NCBI GenBank assembly: GCA_029379385.1
Contig: CM055605.1
Location: forward strand, 3,631,001-3,695,000
Direction of reading: 5' to 3'
DNA from: Quillaja saponaria
Lineage: Eukaryota > Streptophyta > Magnoliopsida > Fabales > Quillajaceae
DNA: 64,000 nt
In this document: positions 11,607 through 22,169 of the stretch, piece by piece
Layout: every line of letters starts with the position of its first letter
How positions within the stretch are numbered: the stretch's first letter is position 1
Notes under the pieces: model-generated
What the model was told of the DNA's origin: nothing
The model's input: only the letters and a program-made list of their open reading frames with translations
The model's database searches: none
Position numbers and translations under genes: made by a program

Positions 11607-14600
11607 CTAACGACCTCTCCCACCTGCAAAACGAGTACCCCGACGATGAAATGCTCTTCTCACACGACTAGCAGATGTACCAGGAGAAAATTGATGGGGA
11701 GGATTAATCTGGCCTGGAACAGTATTGGACTGCAAGTTATAGTTCCTCTCTAAATGCAACCCATTGGATAAAATTCCTTGTTCGCCTCCAAAGAGGGGGG
11801 CGCAAGATTGTGGGAGCTGTAAGCCTATCCCAAATGTCATTTAACTTTGACCTAAAAGCCCGAGTATGCATGGCTCCTGCAAATATATTATGTTGCTGCC
11901 TAGCTAACATGTTTGCCGGAAGTGACCCATGCCTGGGATCAAAATGCCCATTAAACGGTGTTCCTGGAACAGGTATCTGATAGGGGGATTGAATATTTTG
12001 TGGAAGCCATGGCATGCCACTGGTTGGAAATACATTCTGAAAAGATGTGCCATGTGGTGGCAGAAATGGTGCACCCTGTGGCTGCTGCAATGGCACACCC
12101 TGTGGCTGATGAAATGGTGCTCCATGCGGCTGCTGAAACTGCAACCCATTTGTCCAAACATCATTTGAATGTGGAATCATGCTAGTTCCTCCAGGAAGAC
12201 CTTGTCCAATAACTGAAAAGGGTGAACAGTTGCCAGAATCTAGCGATAGTGCAGCAGGTGTGACAGAATGCTGACTTTGACTGGGTGGCGCAACACCCTC
12301 TTTTTGCAAGGAAGAATGGTCATTTCTCCAGGGTCCATTCCTATTCTTTACTTTCTTCCTATCATTTTTCATTTTTCCGGGTTTCTGGTCATTTATGCCT
12401 CTTTTTGTCAATTTCTTCGTTCTCCTGTATTCAGCCTCCTTCTCATCATCTGAAAACTCTGCATCATCTAACACCTCTTCATCATTCTCACCTGATGCAT
12501 CATAACCTTTCTTGTAAAGATCCTTGGCATTGAGCACATGATTAGCAAATTCTGGAACAAAAGATATCAAAGTGCCCCCACGGATCCCAGCAGGTACTTC
12601 AGTTTCAGAATTATATCGTACGATATAATAAGGGTTTTTCACAGGACCAAAGATTTCATCAACTAGCCCTAATGGTGATCTGCTTTCAGTTGTCCAGAGG
12701 ATAGAGCCCTCATTAAGTGGTTTGTGCTTCTCAACCCCTTCTACAATTACTTGTGCACCGACAATCTGCAAAATTCCAGGTTACTTAATCAATCAACTCC
12801 AACAATATTTGGAACTCCTTATATTCAATTTCATATTATTCTACATTTTTATATTATAAACTTCAAAAAATTGTAAATCAATATAGATCAACTAAAGTTC
12901 CACCAAAAGCTCCTAAAGTAATCAGCTTGTCAATTTGACACAAGAATGACTACTTTGCTTCCTTATTAGAGAGACTATTTTAGTTTTCCATGAGCTTACA
13001 GACAAAACAACTCCCACAGGCAGCATTTGATGATGTTGTTGCAAGGTGACATCTACAGGAGGAACTGATGGGAAAACCTGCAAAGGTTTAGACATCTTAG
13101 TGCAAACCACGTTGAAGTATTAATAAATGCCCAAGAGCTAACTTAATCAGTAGAAACAGCAAGGATTCTGGTCACTTTACTTTCAGATATTGTTAGTTTC
13201 ACATTTTCACCCCTCCATTTATGATACTATTTAGTAATAACTATCAAAGTATGTAAACTAGTTCTTTTCACCCTGACATCCATTCATCCATCAAAAATCT
13301 ATTAGAAGATTCATATCATCATAACAAGATTTCATTCAATTCGTTTATTATTATATCATAAAAGTGATTGATTCTTTTCGACTGATGAGTGGTGAGAGAA
13401 AAAGTGATAAATGATATCATTTATATATGTAATATGAGTTATGGATGAAAATATTGTATGTCTGTTATTCTTAAAAATTTTGCTTTGTGCAACATTTGAC
13501 ATAGCAGCTGAGACAACTCATAATTAACCTGATAAAAAAGGATGGCTGGACACAAAGATGAATGTGCTGAAGGCTAATAGCATATTTGAGTTGAGAGAGA
13601 ATAGAAGTGTTATGGATTGATGGTAGTGGTATGCATTTCGAATTCAAAGCTTGCCAGATTCTATCCATCTTTATTTTTCTTTTATGAGAAAATAAATTAC
13701 GTTAAGAGAAGAGAAAGTATGGGAGAGGATCAGTACTCCTAAGAAAAACTAGAAACAATACAGAAGAGAGAGTTTTTATTATAAAAAAAATAAAAAATAA
13801 AAAAAGAAACTAAAAAACAAGGCAAGCTAATGGCGCTGAAAATCAGTCAAAGACTACAGGCTATCTAACACTAATAGATTTTGGCTTCATGAATACACTG
13901 ATATATCATATATTTCTGAAACCTTCATCTTAGAGGATGCATTTTTGCGTTAATTTTAGGGATGTGGTTTTTTTTTTTTTAAATTGATTTTGACATATTC
14001 TACTTGTTTAACGTCTGAAATCCAATTTTTGCTTGGACTGGTAAGTGGTTACAAATCAATTTTAGATATTCAGAAAATCATAATAGTATTCTGATATGCA
14101 TCTATATTATAGTGAGTATTAAATTAGCAAGTCCCATAATCGAATCATTTATGTTATCAGATTTCTCAACACAAAGTGTATTTTGAAATAGAATTAGGTC
14201 AGTGTAGATAGGCATGTTATGAAATTTTGTTGTTTGGGTCAGCTACTGAGAAGAGTTAGCAAAACAAACATGTGGTGTTGAATAATAACAACTAATTAAC
14301 TATACTAATTGTACCTCAGGTTCATTTTTTGACCTGATGGGTTTTACCATAGCATCACCATCTTCATCTTCTTCGTCACCAATATTGTCAACACCACAGC
14401 AACTAACTATCTCCTCTCCATCATCATCATCATCTGTTCCAGTCACCTGTCCTTCAGAATCTCTTATCTCACCTTCTTCAATGTCTGCCTTCCTTTCTCC
14501 TTGACCCGCCTCATCATCATCACTGTCACTGCCACTACTACTCGAAGTAGAGGATGATGATGAAAACGTACTAACACTCTCAGACTCCGAACTTTCACTC

Positions 14601-15065
14601 TCATCCTTATTGCTCATTAACTCATTCTTCACACCAACCCCAGGAACAGAGCTGCTACAACCACCAGCCAAACAGATTTTCTTCACCCCTTCCACAATAG
14701 TAGAACTTGAACTTCCCAAATTTTCACACTCTTCCTTGACCACACAAGTAGACCCACAAACATTTGGTTCAGACCCATTTGGAATTAGCTGGTCTAGAAC
14801 ACGTACGTCTGTTTCTGAGTCACTTTTAACCATCTGACTAGAATTCTCCACAACCCCAATATCATTTTTCCACTCCATTAGCCATACCCGCTGTTTGTAT
14901 ATCTTCAAACCAATTTTTAATGGCGTCAAAATCCAGAAACGAATCACTGACAGTAAAGTCATTTGCTTTTGTATCAAAATGCTCAAATTGATCCTCAAAA
15001 TCCTCCTTGAGCTTCAAATCTTGATCAGGCTCTTCAATGGTGGTTTCAGTTATAAATCCCACCAT
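11607..15065 (-). CDS. NAF1: H/ACA snoRNP assembly factor NAF1 (frame broken twice in this sequence)
   Basis: Exons on the minus strand: 15065-14315, 13077-13000 and 12765-11607. The N-terminal half is acidic and serine-rich (ESESVSTFSSSSSTSSSSGS). Exons 2 and 3 encode the NAF1/Gar1-like core: LPPVDVT-type segment VPPVDVTLQQHHQMLPVGVV, then VGAQVIVEG, SPLGLVDEIFGPVKNPYYIV and GTLISFVPEFANHVL. A proline/glutamine-rich tail ends in FAGGRGR. NAF1 escorts nascent H/ACA RNPs in the nucleus and is replaced by Gar1. Exons 1 and 3 are each one base too long: reading stays open only if one T is dropped from T5 at 14865-14869 and one G from G6 at 11795-11800 (plus-strand bases). With both dropped, the product would be about 661 residues. 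This is either a sequence error or a recent defect. It shares a divergent promoter with ALG5. Confidence 0.88.
12043..12138 (-). repeat. 24-bp coding tandem repeat in NAF1 exon 3
   Basis: About four units with a 24-bp period run through this stretch. They encode eight-residue variants such as PFHQPQGV, PLQQPQGA and PFLPPHGT. The period keeps frame, so unit number can change without breaking the protein. This is a likely length-polymorphic segment of the Pro/Gln-rich tail. Confidence 0.85.
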
Positions 15066-15218
15066 CTCGAAAAGCAGCAAAATTAGTGTCCCGCGAGACG
15101 AGAATTGAATTAAAAATGAATTGAAATCCCATAGCCGCTAAAAAAAAAAATGACGCAAATATATAATTTGAACTTTGAAGGTGAACAAAGTCTTGTTTGG
15201 AAAGTTGTTGAGCTTCTT

Positions 15219-15374
15219 AAACCCTAGGGTTCAGGGCTTATGACGAAAAAGCAACTTCTAATACGACATCGTTTTACTATACTTGGAGTATTATATTTCA
15301 ATTACCGGACAAAAGGAAAGTTTGGAACAAGCTAGGCCCACATTTGGCCCAAAGGGCCTCTGAGTTTTTGGGCC
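15219..15374. promoter_or_regulatory. Divergent NAF1/ALG5 promoter with telo-box and site II motifs
   Basis: The 472 bases between the two start codons contain a telo-box (AAACCCTAG, 15219-15227). They also hold three site II cores: GGCCCA at 15335-15340, GGCCCA at 15346-15351, and TGGGCC at 15369-15374. Telo-boxes combined with site II elements are known from promoters of plant ribosomal-protein and ribosome-biogenesis genes. That fits NAF1, which assembles the RNPs that pseudouridylate rRNA. Whether ALG5 also uses them is inference. Confidence 0.7.
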
Positions 15375-15537
15375 CGTTCATTCATGTTACCAGCTTCTTT
15401 ATAGATCTCTTGGTTTCCGGCGCTTGCAAGTTGCAACTGATCCTCTTCTCCGGCATCGATCGAATTAGGTTGGAACGACTGTTCCAGTTTGGAAATCGTA
15501 GGTGGTTTAGTGAATTCCGGTAACCTTGGTGCTGACG

Positions 15538-15683
15538 ATGTTGGAGCTTTTGGTTGTATTCATTCTGACGGTAGTCATAGGAGCTGTCTCCGCAATTTTC
15601 TTTGAAGCATATAGAAGAAGAAACAACCACACGTACTTTTCATCATCTAATACTTATTTTACCAGCTGACCTTTTTCAAGTAC

Positions 15684-15715
<32 letters not shown>

Positions 15716-18700
15716 AACTGATATTCATATTTTCTTTTATAGACATGTGGAAGCTCCTGCAATTTTTGAGGATCCTAATTCATTAAAACAGGTAATGCTT
15801 TCATTTTGCTTTTAAATTTTTGTACAGGTGCTAGACTTTGTATTTGATCCATTCGAGTGTTATAAAAATATAAGTTTTATTTTTTTTTATCTAAGTTAAT
15901 TTGCTTCTTTTATAAAAAATTAACAAGTAATTTCGCTTAGCAGGTTTCTTTTTAGATTTATTATAACTGTTTTTGTGATAGTGTTAAGAGGGTCTTAGAA
16001 ATATAAATTTTTGGTTTGAAATCATCTAAAGAATATGGCTGCTTTGATGAATTTATAAAGCGAAAAGGCTACTTGACCTACGTTAATATGTTATTAACAG
16101 GGTGTTTTGTGTTACTGAAATTTTTAGGTGTATATGGATGTTGTTGATGGGTATGATAGCAACTGCCCCTATTCTAATTGTATGTTAAATCCGTTATACT
16201 TCCTGGCATTGCTATTAAAGGATGTATAGGCTTCTAAAGTGGACATAAGCACTTTTAAGGGACTTACCGTGATAATAGATAATAGATAATAGTGTAACAT
16301 TGTCATCTGGTGGTAGTTGCCACTGTTATGAGGTTTCTAGGCATAAAAAGTCTTGAGAAGTATTTGAATTTTGTATTCTAACATAATTTGATAGAATTAT
16401 TCTAATTTTATTATATTTATTTAATTGTATCTATTTGGTTATGTTTATGTAATGAAGGTAGGATTTATGGCAGCAACATAGGAATTTATTAGGACAACTG
16501 ATTGATACCTGAAGTGGTTTTGGTATAGGTTCCTTGCCCTCATATTGTTGATCCCGCAGAGAAGTATATTTCTTTAATAATTCCTGCATATAATGAGGAG
16601 AACAGGCTTCCTGGAGCTCTTGAGGAAACAATGACGTAAGTTGAAAAATAGATTTTTGGTCCTTAATATTGTTTTCACATTATCTAACTAAATGCAGAAC
16701 AACCCCCAAATAAGGAAGGGGGGAATAGAAATGAAAATAGATAGGAGAACGCTATCTACTTGCCCCATATTGTAATAATATTAGTCAATTACCAATGGGT
16801 ATAATGGCACCTCCATCCCATTTAAGAATGTGGCGGAGGGAGCTATGGAAGGATCAAAACCTAGAATCTGCATGTGACTTGCCAATTCTCGAAAAGGGTA
16901 ACAGGAAAGAACCTAATGACAATAGAAGACTAATTTTTCTCATGCTTCTGCATAGTTAGTATTACATACTTCGAGGAAATTAAATTGTTCAATAGTTTCT
17001 GTAGTATGCTAAAATTTCAAAAAGTTGCATGTTATGCAATAATAAATTATACATGGGTTTTTTCCAGTTGAGATTACTGGAGTTGATAAAAGATCTATTC
17101 CTTTGTTGTCAATGACTCTTCAGTCTGTTCCTCCATTCTGATCTCCAAAAAATGAATAAACTGTGGGGAGAATTTCAAATTTTTTTGAGAGATCATTCCA
17201 TGTATAAATATGTATATTTTCTTTTAATTCATCCTTTTCTATATGTAGATTGAGCGTAAAGGATTTCTGGGAGTCTGTCCCATAATTACAAATCACATGT
17301 TTCACGTTTCATCTGTGCTACTATTATGCTTTTATAGATTTCATTGATCAACTCCATTTTCATAAATGTGTCCCTAACTTATGTCACTAGTGCTTGACTG
17401 AAACTAATCCTTGAGGACCCTTGTCCTAGTTGGTTTCTTGACAGGCAGGGTTGGGATAGATATCGATTTGACTTGGAAAGGAAAGATATTCTTGTGTAAC
17501 CTGAAAGCAATAAATTAGTTACCTTTTTCTTAAAGATTGATTATCATTATTTGGGAAACCTCACCTAAATTAATATCTTAACTACTCGTGCAAACATATA
17601 TATACTGGATTGTTGTTTGTTTTTACTCAACTATGACATGACAAATCTTGTTAGCTTGGGGTTAGGATGTTGTTGTCCTGTATCAAATTACCCAAGAACT
17701 GCTCCAGTTAAGTTGTGGAGTATTTACTGTTTCTGGTTATTTCTGAGTGTTTCTTATAAAGAATGATCTTTTCTATGTCTTTACAATGTAGTTATCTTCA
17801 ACACCGTGTGGCGAAGGATCCATCATTTTCATATGAGGTATCATTTTGTTTCTTTTTTATTTGTGACACCCAGTTGTTTTCATTGCTATGAAAATTTATT
17901 CTAGGGAGGGAGGATAGTGACTGACCAAGCCTAGCGTGGGGATGCGTATATGAGTGCGAGATAAAGCAGGAGTGGGGGTATTTATGCTCATAAAGATGGA
18001 CATACTTCTGGGTTAACCAAGGCCAACCATCTCCTGAGTTCAAGGAAGGAATGGAGTCAGGCCTTGACATAGATCTATCTCCCCGAGGGGGACCTGTGGG
18101 GAACATCATATCAAGACCCAAGGAAAGAAGGTCAAAACACAAAATAGACTATAAAAAACAAACATTTTGAATAAATACCCACCAACTGGATTAAACAATC
18201 ACTTCTCAGAGACATAACCCACCCACCCAACCCAACGAAATTGACATCAAAACAATACCTCATATTGAACTTGAGGGCTTTCCGGACAGTGGGAAAGACA
18301 GAACGGGATGTAACTCTAACACTTGCACGCCGAGCAAATTAATTTCAGGTGTTTGCACCTGTGGCTTCTATGGATTGAAAAATAACAAAGGGAGATATGG
18401 TTAACGTGTTCCATTTAGCAGAAAAAACTATATAACTCTATGCAGATAAAATTTCAGTTCTCTCCTTTTCATTAGAATAAGAATTATCATTCGGTCGTAT
18501 ATTCCTCCTCACTAAGAATAAAGTGGTAGCTCTTGATACCAAAATCTGAAGGTTTTAGACTTTGATATATTTAGCAAAGAGACCATTCTCAGAATACAGA
18601 AAGGGGGATACTTAGATGAAAAGGATGTGATAAGTTTGTTCTTGTTTAGTATGATCCCAATTGCTTCTGGATTCACTAATGGTACAAAGGTTCCCTTTTC

Positions 18701-20974
18701 ATACCTCAAACATTAACTTGGTAAACATAAAACCCACTTCCCCAACTTCATTATTCCTAATGCAACCCCAATTTCTGAGTACATGATTACTTATTTACTT
18801 TAAGATTAAACACTTGAGCAGGTCATAATTATAGATGATGGAAGTGCTGATGGGACTAAGAGAGTAGCATTTGACTTTGTAAAGAAATATACAGTAGACA
18901 ATGTGAGGGTTATCCTTCTTGGTAGAAATCATGGCAAAGGCGAAGCAATTAGAAAAGTGAGTCCAATCTAAACTATTCACTTGTTAATATTTTTCTCTGT
19001 TGCTAATGCAGGTCCATGTTTTATTCTCTTGAATTATGGCAATTGATTGAAGCTTTCTACTTTTATGAAAGCATTTTATAACAGGGAATGCTGCATTCAC
19101 GTGGTGAACTACTTCTAATGCTGGATGCTGATGGAGCAACTAAGGTCACTGACCTAGAAAAGCTTGAAAATAAGGTTGGTAGGTTGTTTCTATCTGCAGT
19201 TTTCTTAAAATTTATAGCCATAGTCAAGAATATAGCCATTCTGAGATCAAATGCTCTTGTGGACTGTGCTGTATTTGCTTCTAGATCCAAGCAGTTGCTA
19301 GAAAGGAGTTTGCTTGTGGAGATTCAGCAGCTACTGGTTCGAGTTTCCGAATATCTGATATTCCTATTGCTGCATTTGGATCACGGGCTCATCTTGAGGA
19401 GAAGGCACTGGCTACAGTTATGTCTCAATGGTGCTTCATTTTAATTGCAGCTTTCTATAGATTAGATCTTGCTCAAAAGATTTTGTTTAATGTTTCCAGA
19501 GGAAGTGGTACCGCAATTTTTTGATGAGGGGTTTTCATCTTGTGGTTCTCTTGGCTGCTGGTCCCGGAATTCGTGATACACAGGTAACTTTCTGCTGTGT
19601 TTGATTTGGGCTTTCAGTTTACATTTCTTCTGGTGTCCAACACTTGTGTTTTGCCTGTTTACTTCATTTTATGTAAGTCCTCAGCCTGATATTTGACTTT
19701 ATCTGCACAACAGTGTGGCTTCAAGATGTTCACTAGGGCTGCTGCTAGAAAGCTTTTCACAAATATCCGCTTGAAAAGGTAACTGTCCGTTCACTTTATA
19801 AATTGCATAATTTCTTTATTTAAATATCTGAAAGGGAGTATTTCTCTAATAAAACTATCTGCAGAGATTGTGCTTAATTTATTGTTCTCCTTTTTTATAT
19901 TTTTTATGTGCAATCATCTACCTTCCAGCTAGTTTCCTTCCCATAAACACAATTGCAATAGCATATTTTAAAGATGTTAAAATACTAATTATTGATGCAA
20001 CCGTAAGAAATCATGCTTTTTCAGGTTTAGTACTTCTCCTTATCGTTTTCTTTTATGTAAAACCCTAGTTGAAATAAATGGATTTTTATTTATTTATTTT
20101 TCTTTTTATCTAATTTTCTTGTTCATCTCTTTTCTGCTTTCTCTTTGCTCTTCTTATTTCAAGCTCATTGCTTATCATAAACTCATTTGAACATTGTAAT
20201 CTTCAAGCTAGGTATCAGACTAGTTAATTTAAAGAATTACTCCCAGACCTTTGCAGGATTAGTCATTAGAGTCATGTTAGTGATTGAGAGATATCCTGCA
20301 AAACGTCTGTTCTAAAAATCTAATTTGGTCTTTTTGATACAAACATGGGTGAATTTTGGCTGGTGGAGTAATATGGTTGACCAAATGTTAAAGAAATAGG
20401 AAGCTTATTGTTATTAATGCTCATTATTTCTGATTGAGCATGTAATGTTTGAAGATATGGAAAGAGATATCAAACTGACCTTAACTGACGGGTGACTGGA
20501 TTCAGCTTATGATTGAACAGGACTGGTTACTTAATGCTGTTGTGGTTGACTAATTAACTGTCACAGGAAATTTCAGTCTGAGTATAATAACTTGGAAATA
20601 TTTGTTCCATTACTATCTTAGCCTAATGCAGGTGTTCTACTGTTTAATTCAAGTTCTTTGGCTGATCATGGTATTCTATTTATGTTTTGGTCTAATTAGT
20701 GATGCCATGGGGTCAGGAGATACGTTACTACTTAGTAGTAATTTTTATGGAAAGAATTTGAAGAATTTAACAATGTACTTTCCGCAGGTGGTGCTTTGAT
20801 GTTGAATTAGTTTTTCTATGCAAATGGTTTCGCATCCCAATATCAGAGATATCTGTGAACTGGTCTGAAATTCCAGGATCTAAGGTGCATCCATTGAGCA
20901 TTCCCAATATGCTTTTGGAGCTTTTGCTCATGTCTGTTGGATACAGGACTGGTATGTGGAGAATTTTTACGTGA
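15538..20974 (+). CDS. ALG5: Dolichyl-phosphate beta-glucosyltransferase ALG5
   Basis: Ten exons: 15538-15632, 15743-15791, 16529-16635, 17792-17837, 18822-18956, 19085-19174, 19285-19416, 19500-19583, 19714-19778 and 20788-20974. They total 990 bases and encode 329 residues; every junction is GT-AG and in phase. The N-terminus is a single membrane anchor (LELLVVFILTVVIGAVSAIF). A GT-A, family GT2 catalytic domain follows: LIIPAYNEENRLPGALEET, VIIDDGSADGTKR, LLGRNHGKGEA, the DxD-type LMLDADGATK, the AGPGIRDTQCGFKMFTRAAA segment and WCFDVELVFLC. The enzyme transfers glucose from UDP-glucose to dolichyl phosphate on the cytosolic face of the ER. This supplies Dol-P-Glc for the ALG6/8/10 steps of N-glycan precursor assembly. 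Intron 4 (about 980 bases) and intron 9 (about 1 kb) are the longest intervals without recognised content. It is divergent from NAF1 and convergent with SCAMP. Confidence 0.95.
15684..15713. repeat. TA/CA microsatellite in ALG5 intron 1
   Basis: A run of about eleven TA dinucleotides passes into ACACAC. It sits in the 110-base first intron and is likely to be length-polymorphic. Confidence 0.85.
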
Positions 20975-22169
20975 TATTCCATGTTGGATTTCAAATATGG
21001 TAGTATACGCTATTCGTTGCTGCATCTTCCGATTTAAAGAAGAGTGAACACGCACTGTGCAATCCCAGATTATACACATCATTTGCTCATGCCATGGGGA
21101 GGAGAATTCAGTTCTTAGTTTAGTTAGATGTTTGAGGGCAAGATAATTAACTTTGTGTTCTTTATAATAACTGTACATTTATGCTCAGGGACAAGGTAGG
21201 ATTCTTCATGCTTCTAGTCATTATTCATCTTGCAATATGCTAAATGATCTGAAAAGAAGAGATTTCATATTTTCTGAATGTTGTTTTAGAAAGAATGGTT
21301 CGGAAGAACTTGATTGTGCCCAATACCATCTAAGCCCGCTGTGGCATTCACATTTCTAGCATAGCGTGTTAAGTTATGGGAACTTGATGGTTTTGTATTA
21401 AATTGAATAAAATTGCTTTATTGATAAAAAAAAATAAAAAAATAAAAAAGATGGAGTAATGAACCGCATATTGCATTTCTATTAGTTTCAGATCAAACTG
21501 CTTTTATTTCTGTCAAAATGAAATAAATTCTCAGCATAAGCACGAGAAGTCAATGGCTATATTGAATACATATGATCTCAATGTTGTAGTCAAAATTTGT
21601 AAGTCATTGAATGAGCCTGTGGATCTCTACTTGGGAAGAACTGCCCAAGTGGTGCATGTTTCAAAAAAACCTCTAGTTTTTACAGACATGGGCATACTAA
21701 CTCAGATCTGACTTCTTTAAACAAAAATATTCCAATATTTTTTTAAGTAGTTTTTCGAGGTGGAATTTTACTTGCAGGCTTGGAATATAAATTGTATGCC
21801 AAACTTCATCCTGTTTCTTTTCAGTTTATAGTGATCAATAGTTTTTCTTCTAAAAGTTTTTCAATCATAAAGTCAATCAAGCTACATGTATAACCTTTGT
21901 AAAGAACCAAAAACAAAAAAAGCAAACATAAACAGGAATCTATAAGATTAAATGAAGTATCATGGAAACAGTATACCGAGCAAGCGGTATCAAATACGTT
22001 AGTCTTTCTGCACAGCTCTAGACAAAACTCTACCTAAATATTCTGCTTTGACAAGATTCCTCCAAGTGTAACTTGTAACAAAGCCACAAAGGTGTGACGA
22101 ATGGGCACCTGAAGAAATCAGCTCTAGACAAAAGTCTACCAGCACCAATATTCTGCTCTAAGTACCATG
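20975..22169. other. Spacer between the convergent ALG5 and SCAMP genes
   Basis: This holds the presumed 3' UTRs of both genes. There is an A-rich tract near 21427-21450. No open frame of interest was seen. Confidence 0.5.

Noticed and set aside
11904..12185. Several 68-86 residue frames on both strands inside NAF1 exon 3
   Set aside because: Shadows of the 24-bp coding repeat; the NAF1 frame explains the conservation.
14841..14895. Micro-intron (GTATGG...TTCTAG, 50 bases) to explain the NAF1 exon 1 frame break
   Set aside because: Too short for a plant intron and the joined phase is wrong; a single-base homopolymer gain fits better.
17798..18142. 114-residue minus-strand frame in ALG5 intron 4
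   Set aside because: It overlaps exon 4 antisense and otherwise has no recognised domain; possibly part of an old insertion but unsupported.
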